12,841 bases of DNA from Candidatus Parcubacteria bacterium (lineage in GTDB: Bacteria > Patescibacteriota > Minisyncoccia > Phycocordibacterales > CAIZLB01): contig JACMMR010000002.1 in NCBI GenBank assembly GCA_014378965.1, positions 1-12,841 of the forward strand, in the 5' to 3' direction. Position 1 is the first letter of the stretch, and each line of letters starts with the position of its first letter. The translations under genes were made by a program, and so were the position numbers. The notes beneath the pieces are model-generated. The model was given only the letters and a program-made list of their open reading frames with translations. It did no database searches and was not told the DNA's origin. Positions 1 through 7,561 of the stretch are shown in pieces.

Positions 1-219
1 AGGTACGTCATACCACATCAAATAAATAGAGCTAAATCTTTAGGGGCGGTTCGATACATAGTTTCATTCAACGAGAACAACTCCAAATTCTATCAATGGT
101 TGCGATTTGGTGATAAAAGTAAATTCAAAGATATTTTATTTTTGAATCAATTTAAATTTGAAGATAAAATGGTCAATATAAACAACGTTGATCAATGGAA
201 GTGTTGGTTAGATTTATGA
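1..219 (+). CDS. 3' end of an unidentified gene, possibly a GNAT acetyltransferase
   Basis: The first frame is open from the window edge to a TGA at 217-219, giving the last 72 residues of a protein that starts outside the window. The TGA overlaps the next start as ATGA (ATG at 216), the same coupled arrangement seen elsewhere in this operon, so this is very probably the preceding operon gene and not noise. The residues RAKSLGAVRYIVSFNENN recall the end of a GNAT acetyltransferase core (a helix, then a strand followed by an Asn in an alpha-helical acceptor loop), but this rests on one short stretch and is only a suggestion. The C-terminus is rich in aromatic residues and ends QWKCWLDL. Confidence 0.7.
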   Translation, partial: RYVIPHQINRAKSLGAVRYIVSFNENNSKFYQWLRFGDKSKFKDILFLNQFKFEDKMVNINNVDQWKCWLDL

Positions 220-851
220 TAGATTTCGAAACTTTTCACAAAAGTCGATTTTTCCGAAAAGGCCAGCTGGCCTTATCTTTAGATTCGAATGAGCAACATG
301 ATATTTTTTCTACGTCCGAGGCAGCCTTTTATGTGGAACTCGAAGAGTTTCCAGTATTAAGTGAAGTTAGTAATTATAAACATAACAATTACGCCATTAA
401 ATTAGGAATTTCTTTATTTGCGTCGCTAGATTGTTCAGTTCCTATCGAAGTCAGAAATCTTATCATCAACCAGTGGATACTTGTAAACCAACTTGGTAAA
501 ACTTTAGGCTTTAAACCTTTAGCTAGAAATTTAATTATTCAACCGCCGAAAACAAAACATGCCAAGCATAAGCATGGTCAAAGAACAAATACTACCGTCA
601 TTATTTTATTTAGATATAAGATGCCCGGCGGTGATTTAAATGGACGGCTAATATCGGGAGAGAATGATCAATACTTTTATGAATACAAGCAAGATGTTCA
701 GGCGCTTGTTGTAGAAAACAATGAGCCACATTATTCTCAAAATGAAAATGAATGGTTATTTTTTTGGCCGACAGATTACGCTGAAGTTTTTGACTCTAAC
801 TTTGTAAAAAGAATTTTTGATATTTCGGTTGTAGATAAACATGCTTATTAA
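216..851 (+). CDS. Putative 2OG-oxygenase-like protein with atypical metal motif
   Basis: A 211-aa soluble protein, not clearly recognised. An in-frame ATG at 195 exists, but 216 is preferred because it forms an ATGA overlap with the upstream stop, matching the neighbouring genes. The middle and C-terminal half look like a double-stranded beta-helix oxygenase: a His cluster KHKHGQ (His118, His120) followed by a hydrophobic strand TTVIILF, and about 50 residues later PHYSQNENEWLFFWP with His172. Aligned by eye to the HRDG motif of the protein encoded at 6720-7346, the usual Asp would be replaced by His (HxH). No Arg for 2-oxoglutarate binding is obvious. It overlaps the next gene, itself an oxygenase, by 11 bases, so it probably acts in the same pathway or is a non-catalytic partner. 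The family call is inference. Confidence 0.72.
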   Translation: MIDFETFHKSRFFRKGQLALSLDSNEQHDIFSTSEAAFYVELEEFPVLSEVSNYKHNNYAIKLGISLFASLDCSVPIEVRNLIINQWILVNQLGKTLGFKPLARNLIIQPPKTKHAKHKHGQRTNTTVIILFRYKMPGGDLNGRLISGENDQYFYEYKQDVQALVVENNEPHYSQNENEWLFFWPTDYAEVFDSNFVKRIFDISVVDKHAY

Positions 852-1581
852 AAGAAAACAATTGCCGTCATTTATTCGATTAGAAAAAAAATTTGATATT
901 TCAGATCTTGTCGAAAAATGTCAAAAATATGGTCTGCTGGATTTCTCGAAATATAATGATATCAGATTAGATTCGAATTCAGATTTTGTAGATCTTGTTA
1001 AAGCAAATTCCCTATTGGTCTCCGCACACTTTAAAGATCACGATGAAGAAGATATGAATTCAGATAAATACAGACATTTATATTTAACTGGCCTGCACCA
1101 ATCTATTCAAGCAACAGAAAAAGACTCACAAACAAAACGTTCGGACCGTCTGAAAAGAATTTCACCTGGAAGTTCAGTTTATACACCTCAAGTTGATGAA
1201 CTAAATTATGGGAAACGAATTCCTGTTGACCATGGAATATTCGACGAAGTATTAAATTTTTTTGATGGAAAAGTTTGCAGAGTAAGGTTGGCAGTAATGC
1301 GGCCCAAATTTAAAATAATTCCACATATTGATTATGACCCAAGCTATATATCTAGATTTCATCTGCCACTTATTACTAATAAGCTTTGCTCCATGCACGT
1401 GATTCGCAATACAGCTGGTTTAAAAGTTGAAGAAAAAACATATTTTGAACCGAGTGGGCATTTATATTTTTTGAATACAGGCTTTAAGCATTGGGCCGAA
1501 AATAATTCGGATCAAGATAGACTGCATCTAATTATTGATGTTCATGGACAGAAAGAATTGGAGTCAAGTGTCTTACAATGA
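841..1581 (+). CDS. Fe(II)/2-oxoglutarate oxygenase, Asp/Asn beta-hydroxylase-like
   Basis: A 246-aa soluble protein predicted to hydroxylate or otherwise oxidise an unknown substrate with Fe(II), O2 and 2-oxoglutarate. The C-terminal half carries the full signature of the family: PHIDYD with His162 and Asp164, then SRFHLPL (Arg172, His174), and GFKHWAENN with the second metal His217 followed ten residues later by Arg227 in RLHLIID, the expected 2-oxoglutarate carboxylate ligand. The HxD...H...R spacing and the R-x-H-L-P-L strand fit the aspartyl/asparaginyl beta-hydroxylase branch (PF05118 type). The N-terminal 110 residues are unlike anything I recognise and may hold the substrate. It overlaps the preceding gene by 11 bases and the radical SAM gene behind it by 14, so translation is probably coupled. 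Substrate unknown. Confidence 0.85.
   Translation: MLIKRKQLPSFIRLEKKFDISDLVEKCQKYGLLDFSKYNDIRLDSNSDFVDLVKANSLLVSAHFKDHDEEDMNSDKYRHLYLTGLHQSIQATEKDSQTKRSDRLKRISPGSSVYTPQVDELNYGKRIPVDHGIFDEVLNFFDGKVCRVRLAVMRPKFKIIPHIDYDPSYISRFHLPLITNKLCSMHVIRNTAGLKVEEKTYFEPSGHLYFLNTGFKHWAENNSDQDRLHLIIDVHGQKELESSVLQ
1560..1563 (+). promoter_or_regulatory. Shine-Dalgarno site fixing a GTG start
   Basis: A GGAG lies four bases before an in-frame GTG at 1568. The alternative ATGs at 1535 and 1538 have no comparable site and would give a 47-base overlap with the upstream gene. Starting at GTG also makes the N-terminus line up with that of the paralogous radical SAM protein further down the operon (SYNEQPQFIILSA against MNEVVDLLIFSG). 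Confidence 0.6.
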
Positions 1582-3055
1582 ACAGCCTCAATTTATAATT
1601 CTTTCGGCCATTAGGGGGCCGATTTGGCAACGTGCGATTGGCGCGTATCAATTGGCGAATACATGCAGGCAAAACAATATATCCGCGCAGGTGATTGATT
1701 TTATCGATATGTTTAATATAGAAGAGCTGCACAAAACTGTTTCAAAGTTTGTAAGTCCTAACTTAATTGCCATTGGTTTTTCCTCAACTTTTTATACTGG
1801 CTCTGCGCCGGGTGCTCTGTCAAAAGACCCCATGGTGAGCGAAGAAATGAGAGGTCAAATTTTTTTAGACGAAAATTTATTATCAATTTTTGATTATATA
1901 AAAAGCTATAATCCTCTAGTTAAAATTATTGCAGGTGGTGCAAACAGTTGGCAGCTGCCAAGCTCAGAAAAGTTTGATGCCGTTTTTCATGGTTACAGCG
2001 AGCTTTCTGTTGTTGAATATTTATCGGAACTTTTAGGACGACGCCAATCAAAGGCCATCTATTCGACCAATGCTGATTGTTGCATTGTCGATGGCGATAA
2101 AATGCCATTGGATATTCAAAATCTAAATCATCGGTGGCAATCGAATGATTTTATCTTTAGTGGGGAAACACTGCCAATTGAAATTGGACGTGGTTGTATA
2201 TTTAGATGCAAGTTTTGCTCGTATCCATTAAATGGTAAAAAGAAAAACGATTACGTTAGAGATATGTCTCTGATTAAAGATGAGATGGTTGATAATTGGA
2301 CTAATTTCGGAACAACTAACTATTTTTTTACAGATGACACCTTTAATGACAGTCTTGATAAGTTGCGCGCAATGCACATGATGATAAAAAGCTTACCGTT
2401 TCAAATCAAGTTCTGGTGTTTTCTTCGTTTAGAATTACTTTATGCTTTTCCTGAACAAATAGACATTTTAAAAGACATGGGGCTTAGTGCGGCTTCATTT
2501 GGTGTTGAAACTTTTCATAAAGGCGCTGGGCGAGCAATTGGCAAATCAATGGACTCAGAAAAACAAAAAAGTTTTTTATTAGATCTATACTACAATAAAT
2601 GGTCAGAACAAGTTTCTATTTCTTGTGGGATGATTGTGGGTTTGCCTGGTGAAAGTATTGAAGACTTACAGAATTCTTTTAATTGGTACTCAACTGAAGG
2701 TAAAGATCTAGCGGTTAACTGGTGGCCGTTATCAATTAATCCCAATGGTCACTATTTGTCTGAGTTCGACAAAGAATACGAAAAGTGGGGCTATACTATA
2801 TCTAATCTAACTGACTGGGTCTCACCGACGATGACAAAATCGATAGCCTTTGAGATTGCTAAAGAATATAATTTAAATGGGATGTACAAAGAAAATTCGC
2901 CAACATCGACGTTGCTAATGTCTCTGTTGACCCTAGGATTTACTTTTGAAGAAATCCGTAAATGGAAAGCTAAAGATTTACCTTGGTCAAAAATTTTGAA
3001 AAAACGTCTTGTAATGATTAAAAAATACAAACAGCTTTTATTAGGACCGGAATGA
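1568..3055 (+). CDS. Radical SAM enzyme with B12-binding-like N-terminal domain
   Basis: A 495-aa protein from the GTG start. Residues 1 to about 170 look like a cobalamin-binding Rossmann domain: an opening beta strand (FIILSA), a helix, a VIDF strand, a glycine-rich IIAGGANSW loop and FHGYSE, close to the usual GEGE position. The DxHxxG cobalamin motif is not visible, so any B12 would bind without that histidine. The radical SAM core follows with the [4Fe-4S] cysteines Cys210, Cys214 and Cys217 in GRGCIFRCKFC, then TDDTFND, a GVE motif (Glu314) and GLPGE (358-362), all typical of the B12-radical SAM/Elp3-like superfamily. Such enzymes often methylate or rearrange unactivated carbons; the substrate is unknown. 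It lies between two oxygenase genes, and its 3' end overlaps the next start as ATGA. Confidence 0.88.
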   Translation: MSYNEQPQFIILSAIRGPIWQRAIGAYQLANTCRQNNISAQVIDFIDMFNIEELHKTVSKFVSPNLIAIGFSSTFYTGSAPGALSKDPMVSEEMRGQIFLDENLLSIFDYIKSYNPLVKIIAGGANSWQLPSSEKFDAVFHGYSELSVVEYLSELLGRRQSKAIYSTNADCCIVDGDKMPLDIQNLNHRWQSNDFIFSGETLPIEIGRGCIFRCKFCSYPLNGKKKNDYVRDMSLIKDEMVDNWTNFGTTNYFFTDDTFNDSLDKLRAMHMMIKSLPFQIKFWCFLRLELLYAFPEQIDILKDMGLSAASFGVETFHKGAGRAIGKSMDSEKQKSFLLDLYYNKWSEQVSISCGMIVGLPGESIEDLQNSFNWYSTEGKDLAVNWWPLSINPNGHYLSEFDKEYEKWGYTISNLTDWVSPTMTKSIAFEIAKEYNLNGMYKENSPTSTLLMSLLTLGFTFEEIRKWKAKDLPWSKILKKRLVMIKKYKQLLLGPE

Positions 3056-3768
3056 TTAAAGTTTCAGCAACAGGTGTAAATCCAGACGAGTATGTATATA
3101 AGACTAATCTCAAATTTGGAGATGAAGTCGCAAGTCGTATCTTAAATCAGGTCAATCAAAATTTAAGTTTTTTTGAACGTCGAATAAAATATAATGACGG
3201 ACGAACAATGGCTTCTTCCAGAGATTTGATCCACCAAATTGGGATTGAGAAAGCCAGAGAAATCTATCGCCGAAAGAATCAGGTTCTTGCACAATTTCCC
3301 AATGAAGATTTTATTGAATTTAAACAGTACTTCTGTGGTCCGCAGTATGACGAATTGATTTTGGATACAGTTCCAGAATTTTTAAAAACTATTTGCCCTG
3401 GCGAGCCGAAACCAATTTTACAAGTCAGTGATTCGGAAGAAAAGATTGGTTTACTGCCTCCGCATTGTGGCCATAAGCGCTTAAGTTCAATGTTTATGTT
3501 ACTTCAGGGATCAGGACAAATTACAAAGTGGTACCGTAAAACTGCACCATTTGAAGTGATTAGTCCCCTTCACATACCTGACTTAGATAAAATTGAAGAA
3601 GTTGTTACAGCAGAACTAGAGCCTAATATTTGGTATGTATTTAATCATAGAGCTTGGCATAGTGTGCATCGCTTTGAAGCAGGTGCTCTCAGCCGAGTTT
3701 CGATCGGTATAGATTTCGATAGTATCTCTGCGCCGGATCTGGTGAAACTAACTAAACAGTATGAATGA
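3052..3768 (+). CDS. 2OG oxygenase-like protein with HxG in place of HxD
   Basis: A 238-aa soluble protein with a jelly-roll oxygenase C-terminal half. LPPHCGHKRL places His138 and Gly140 where HxD normally sits; the distal His is His203 in NHRAWHSVH, and Arg215 in SRVSIGIDF fits the 2-oxoglutarate-binding Arg. Loss of the metal-binding carboxylate is known in two settings: Fe/2OG halogenases, where chloride fills the gap, and animal aspartyl beta-hydroxylase, which works with two histidines. The PPHxG context resembles the second, so hydroxylase is the safer guess and halogenase the more interesting one. An AGGA lies five bases before the ATG, which overlaps the preceding stop as ATGA. It is followed by a radical SAM gene with an 8-base overlap. 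Part of this gene is duplicated in decayed form at 9383-9511. Confidence 0.8.
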   Translation: MIKVSATGVNPDEYVYKTNLKFGDEVASRILNQVNQNLSFFERRIKYNDGRTMASSRDLIHQIGIEKAREIYRRKNQVLAQFPNEDFIEFKQYFCGPQYDELILDTVPEFLKTICPGEPKPILQVSDSEEKIGLLPPHCGHKRLSSMFMLLQGSGQITKWYRKTAPFEVISPLHIPDLDKIEEVVTAELEPNIWYVFNHRAWHSVHRFEAGALSRVSIGIDFDSISAPDLVKLTKQYE

Positions 3769-5185
3769 AGTTGTCGATCTGCTAATTTTTTCAGGAATTA
3801 GTTCGGGGAGCGAAAGCCTTGCTGGTTTTGTTAAGCCCTGGCGTTCGATAGGGCCTTCAAAAATTGCAAATAGGCTTCGACAAGCAGGCTATCGCGTACA
3901 AATCATAAACTTTGCTACGCTTTTTAGTTATGAAGATCTACGTCAGTTATCTGATCGTTTTATCGGTGACCAAACAATTATAGGAATTAGCACTACATTT
4001 CTTTCAAATAATACATTAACTTTGTCTTCACTATCTCAAGCTGTTGCTTTTTATAAATCTAAATTTTCTTGCAAGGTACTTCTCGGCGGACCTTCACCTG
4101 GCCTTTTCAGCAAAGTTTTTTCAGCTGACTTTCTTATCGCAGGCTATGCTGAAAATAAAATACTTGAACTCTTAAATTCCGTAAATAATCGGATGATCGT
4201 GAAAAAAATAAATCCCAGCTGGGAGATCAATTCTTGCTCTCATCGATGGCATGAATCTGATCATGTACAGCCCGGAGAGACCTTACCGCTTGAGATCGGC
4301 CGAGGTTGTATTTTTAAATGCAGTTATTGCAAGTTTGAAATGACCGGCAAAAAAAAAGGTGAATATGTCAGAGATCTGTCTTTAATCAAAGACGAGATTA
4401 TTTTTAATTATGAAAAGTATAAGACAACAAATTATATGATTATGGATGATACATTTAATGATGACTTCACTAAGATTGAAAACTGGTGTCGCATGGTAGA
4501 TGAATTGCCATTTAAGATTCAGTATGCGGCTTACTGCCGCGCGGATTTATTGCATAGGTACCAAGATCTTGCTAGGGAGTTAAGCCGAACAGGACTGCGT
4601 GGAGCAGTGCTGGGAATAGAGTCAATGAACTCTAAAGCTGCGCTTAGTATAGGAAAATCTTGGTCTGCTACAAAAGGTAAAGAATTTTTGCCTGAATTGA
4701 TTCATAATATTTTTGATAAAAAAAGTATTACTCAGTTAAATTTTATTATCGGTCTACCAGGTGATACTGAAAAAAACATTTGGGATTGGCTCTTTTGGTG
4801 TAAAGATAATGAAATACCAGTCGCGGTTGCTCAGCCACTAAGTATTCGACCGCCCAAACTTTTTCCTACAGATTCAGTTTATAGTGATTTTGATAAGCAC
4901 GCTGAAGATGTATATGGTTATAGATTTCCTTACGCTGGTCGTCCGCACATGTGGGAAAGTGATGATATAACATGGATGGCGGCACAAAAACTTTATAAGA
5001 AAACAACAGACTATATAACAAATAATTTTTGCGATTTTACTTGGAGTAGCTTTGCGTCTCTTAGTTTAGGCTTCGAGCTTGAAGATATAAAAGGAACAAG
5101 TAGTAAAAATTTTTACTCAAATTCACTATACACAAATGCGACTGAAGCCTGGATCAATGCTTATAAATCTTCCATTTTAAGCTAG
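3761..5185 (+). CDS. Radical SAM enzyme with B12-binding-like N-terminal domain (paralogue)
   Basis: A 474-aa paralogue of the radical SAM protein at 1568-3055. The N-terminal domain has the layout VVDLLIFSGI, a helix containing GPSKIANRL, the VQIINF strand, a VLLGGPSPG loop and FLIAGYAENK; no DxHxxG is present. The radical SAM cysteines are Cys183, Cys187 and Cys190 in GRGCIFKCSYC. The flanking blocks GETLPLEIGRGC, GKKKGEYVRDLSLIKDE and DDTFND are nearly the same in both paralogues. GIES (Glu287) and GLPGD (331-335) complete the core. The two proteins differ most in the C-terminal 120 residues, which may set substrate choice. It is the last gene of the operon; no convincing terminator hairpin was found behind it. 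Function beyond radical SAM chemistry is unknown. Confidence 0.88.
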   Translation: MNEVVDLLIFSGISSGSESLAGFVKPWRSIGPSKIANRLRQAGYRVQIINFATLFSYEDLRQLSDRFIGDQTIIGISTTFLSNNTLTLSSLSQAVAFYKSKFSCKVLLGGPSPGLFSKVFSADFLIAGYAENKILELLNSVNNRMIVKKINPSWEINSCSHRWHESDHVQPGETLPLEIGRGCIFKCSYCKFEMTGKKKGEYVRDLSLIKDEIIFNYEKYKTTNYMIMDDTFNDDFTKIENWCRMVDELPFKIQYAAYCRADLLHRYQDLARELSRTGLRGAVLGIESMNSKAALSIGKSWSATKGKEFLPELIHNIFDKKSITQLNFIIGLPGDTEKNIWDWLFWCKDNEIPVAVAQPLSIRPPKLFPTDSVYSDFDKHAEDVYGYRFPYAGRPHMWESDDITWMAAQKLYKKTTDYITNNFCDFTWSSFASLSLGFELEDIKGTSSKNFYSNSLYTNATEAWINAYKSSILS

Positions 5186-5318
5186 TAATTGATTCTCCCA
5201 TATTCCTCCGACTGTTCTAAAACAAAGAATACGAAAAGGGAGGCCGTGGTGTGATTGCTTAGGCTTTATTACGACTACTTAGAAGATGACCGCGTCCATA
5301 TTGCGATTTTAAATACCA

Positions 5319-5729
5319 TTAATGACAACTTAGTGTCGCTGGCCTGATTCCACCTTGTGCTTTTGCATCTGAACTTAAAAAACTAAGTTGAAAACGCACA
5401 CTCTCCGCAGATAAAACATTTATTGAAAACTCAGCAATATCTCCATTGTTAGGATCAATCATTTTTTGATCCTGATCACCTCTGGGATAAATCATCCCCT
5501 GGTAATCAATAGGCTCACCTTCGGCATCAATATGCACTTGTCCTGAAATTGGATTTTTTAGTTCAGAAAGTGATGGACTAATTTTAAGAATAATATTTCG
5601 ATGAAGTGGAACTGGAAAAAAAGCAGTCCATACCCAAACTTTTCCAGTGCAGGTTGTTTCGGAAGCTGAGGAAAAGGAAGGTGTAATAAATGTACATGCA
5701 AATAGCGAACATATAATAAAATTTTTCAT
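5319..5729 (-). CDS. Small secreted/periplasmic protein of unknown function
   Basis: A 136-aa protein starting MKNFIICSLFACTF, a short basic n-region and hydrophobic core followed by PSFSSASE, so a Sec signal peptide cleaved after about residue 22 is likely. An ATG five codons upstream (5744) would place extra acidic residues before the signal core and is less likely. The mature part is about 115 residues, mostly beta-type, with two cysteines: Cys27 near its start and Cys135, the penultimate residue, which could form one disulfide closing the chain. No family is recognised. It is convergent with the radical SAM operon and separated from other genes, so it is probably not part of that pathway. 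Confidence 0.7.
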   Translation of the reverse strand: MKNFIICSLFACTFITPSFSSASETTCTGKVWVWTAFFPVPLHRNIILKISPSLSELKNPISGQVHIDAEGEPIDYQGMIYPRGDQDQKMIDPNNGDIAEFSINVLSAESVRFQLSFLSSDAKAQGGIRPATLSCH

Positions 5730-5782
5730 ATAAATTTCTACCATAAAGTTTTTACAATTCCATAAGTACTGTAAATTTATTT

Positions 5783-5896
5783 TTAACTCTCAATCCAAAA
5801 TGAAGCTCCTTTAAAACGACAAGGTTTACCTCTTTCAGCAAGCTTCCATAGTCGAGCTAATGATGTGAAACAGGCTACAACAACTCGCTTCGTTTG
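5783..5896 (-). pseudogene. Possible 3' remnant of an unidentified gene
   Basis: An open stretch of 37 codons plus stop with strongly protein-like composition (KRVVVACFTSLARLWKLAER, later ending GASFWIES) and no start codon; a TAG precedes it directly. It reads like the C-terminus of a real protein whose 5' part has been deleted. Family unknown. It could also be chance, since 37 codons is short. The rest of this 330-base gap (5745-6074) shows only a weak promoter candidate. Confidence 0.3.
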
Positions 5897-6015
5897 CTAC
5901 CATACCCAAACTATTTTTTTAATTCTTTATTTCTCAACTGAACAATTATGCCATGTAATCGTTCTGAAAATAAAACAAGATTTCGATTACCCTGACTTAA
6001 TAAATATCTAACATG

Positions 6016-6045
6016 TTGTCACTTCCAATTCAAAATGATTACATT
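6016..6045 (+). promoter_or_regulatory. Weak promoter candidate for the diiron protein gene
   Basis: TTGTCA at 6016-6021 followed after 18 bases by TACATT at 6040-6045 resembles a sigma-70 -35/-10 pair and lies 30 bases before the ATG at 6075. In such AT-rich DNA a match of this quality is expected by chance fairly often. Confidence 0.25.
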
Positions 6046-6074
6046 ATTTCTTAACGAGATAATGATTTTTAATA

Positions 6075-6710
6075 ATGAGTATAAAAAGTTATTTATATAT
6101 TACTCAACGTAGCCAAATAGGACGACTGCCAATTATGATCCATCAAAACAAGGATGACGCTTTAATAAATTCAGCTTATTTATCTGAAATTTGGGCAGTT
6201 AATGATCTCATTCGCTTAAAAAGCTTATTTCCTTCCAGCTGGACTATTGAAAGAGAAAAGCAACTTCAAGATGAAATTCGTCATGCCAACCTACTCTTAA
6301 ATGCAATGAAAACTAAGAAAGCTGTAATTGTTAAAGATGTTAATTATTCGATGCAATCGCGCCTCTATGGAGAATTCCTTGATCTCGGCAAAACTCAATC
6401 ACTCGTAGAAGCTGCTCAAGTTCACGAAATGACAGAAAGACGAGCAGTATGGATCTATCGAACTTATCGTCGAGTTGGATCAGATCAAGATTACAAAAAA
6501 GTGGCAAATGAAATTTGCCAAGATGAAATGGAACACTTTGATATTAATGCTGATCAGATAATGTTAAAGGATTTAAATATTCTTCTAAGTGACAGTATAA
6601 TCAAAATCGACAATTTTATTTTTCAAAAATATTTACCTGAAAAATATGGAAGCATAATTTTTTCTTCAGAAGATTTTTGGAACTTCTATTATGAGAATGC
6701 AAAATATTAG
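6075..6710 (+). CDS. Ferritin-like diiron protein, probable oxygenase or oxidase
   Basis: A 211-aa all-helical protein with the repeated iron-ligand pattern of the ferritin-like superfamily: Glu38, Glu67-x-x-His70 (DEIRH), Glu121 (HEMTERRA) and Glu151-x-x-His154 (DEMEH). The two half-sites have nearly equal spacing (29 and 30 residues between the single Glu and the ExxH), as expected for a four-helix bundle with a dinuclear iron site. Members oxidise, hydroxylate or desaturate substrates using O2; the specific reaction cannot be read from sequence. No good Shine-Dalgarno site precedes 6075, and an ATG at 6135 (MIHQNKDD) is a possible alternative that keeps all ligands. It is convergent with the 2OG-oxygenase gene at 6720-7346, with nine bases between the stops, so two unrelated non-haem iron enzymes end together. 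Confidence 0.75.
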   Translation: MSIKSYLYITQRSQIGRLPIMIHQNKDDALINSAYLSEIWAVNDLIRLKSLFPSSWTIEREKQLQDEIRHANLLLNAMKTKKAVIVKDVNYSMQSRLYGEFLDLGKTQSLVEAAQVHEMTERRAVWIYRTYRRVGSDQDYKKVANEICQDEMEHFDINADQIMLKDLNILLSDSIIKIDNFIFQKYLPEKYGSIIFSSEDFWNFYYENAKY

Positions 6711-6719
6711 TCTTAAATC

Positions 6720-7346
6720 CTAAGAAATATCCATGTTATCAATTATTGAATTTATGTTTCCTGTTGAAACTGGAATATTTAGCACTGTGATTATTGTTTT
6801 ATCTGTAAAAGAAAAAACACAATGCTCTTTAAAGGTATTTATCACATACCATTTACGTTCAATAATTTCCAAACGCTTATTTTCCATTAACCAGATAAAG
6901 TCTGCTTTGTTATGCCCTTGAGCGAGTGAAAAAACTCTAAAGCTTTTAGCGGGTAAACGAAAATTTCCATCTCTGTGGTATGGGAAAAATCCGCCAATCC
7001 CAAATTTAATAAAATGACTACGCCCAACATTTTCAAAACTAGATGTTAAGTTGATTAAAGATTTACTTGATTCATGAACAATTGTTTTTTTATCAAAACT
7101 TTCTTCACCGAGTCTTAGACCATGGATTGCATTATATTCTTTTATTGAATCTAGGTCCGGTAGTCCTGTTAACAAACCATCAAGACTAGTTATGCTCAAT
7201 CCATATCTTTTTATATCAGGCTTTTTGGGATTGTAATGTTTCCAATCATTTTCAAAAGGACTCAGCAGTTCAGAAATATTTTCTTCTATTGGTGTAAATT
7301 TAAGAGGTATGACATCGCCATAAAGTGAAAATAATTGACTCAACAT
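6720..7346 (-). CDS. 2OG-Fe(II) oxygenase-like protein (HxD type)
   Basis: A 208-aa soluble protein. GGFFPYHRDGNFRL gives His124 and Asp126 as the proximal metal ligands, on a strand followed by SFRVFSLAQG; KWYVINTFKEHCVFSF supplies the distal His175, and TDKTIITVLNI forms the last strand, with Lys183 in a position to replace the usual Arg that holds 2-oxoglutarate. The order and spacing fit a double-stranded beta-helix oxygenase of the Asp/Asn beta-hydroxylase-like group. The N-terminal 110 residues are not recognised. An AAGGAAG lies about ten bases before the ATG, a clear ribosome site. It is divergent from the methyltransferase-like gene, and the 160-215 bp between them probably holds both promoters. 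Confidence 0.75.
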   Translation of the reverse strand: MLSQLFSLYGDVIPLKFTPIEENISELLSPFENDWKHYNPKKPDIKRYGLSITSLDGLLTGLPDLDSIKEYNAIHGLRLGEESFDKKTIVHESSKSLINLTSSFENVGRSHFIKFGIGGFFPYHRDGNFRLPAKSFRVFSLAQGHNKADFIWLMENKRLEIIERKWYVINTFKEHCVFSFTDKTIITVLNIPVSTGNINSIIDNMDIS

Positions 7347-7561
7347 TTGTAAATGACTTCCTTAATTTTCACACTAAGTTTATCCGTTTTTATATCCAAA
7401 CTTAAGTCTTATTCTTCTATTTTAACTACTGATAATTTAAATCTAAATTTATTACAATTCAATCTTAATATTGAATGTTTCTGAAGTGGAGATGACGGTA
7501 TTGTATTATGTTATTTGTTAGTTATACTATTAATAACATTCACTTATTCATAATTGGCAAT

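Noticed and set aside
1535..1567. ATG starts at 1535 and 1538 for the first radical SAM gene
   Set aside because: They lack a ribosome site and create a 47-base overlap; the GTG at 1568 has GGAG four bases upstream and fits the paralogue's N-terminus.
5194..5243. CTCCC...GGGAG inverted repeat behind the operon as terminator
   Set aside because: The arms are five bases with a loop of about 40 bases and no T run follows.
5255..5347. Short open stretch (LRLYYDYLEDDRVHIAILNT) between the operon and the periplasmic protein gene
   Set aside because: It looks protein-like but has only 30 codons, no start, and runs into the 3' end of the opposite gene; too little to call a remnant.
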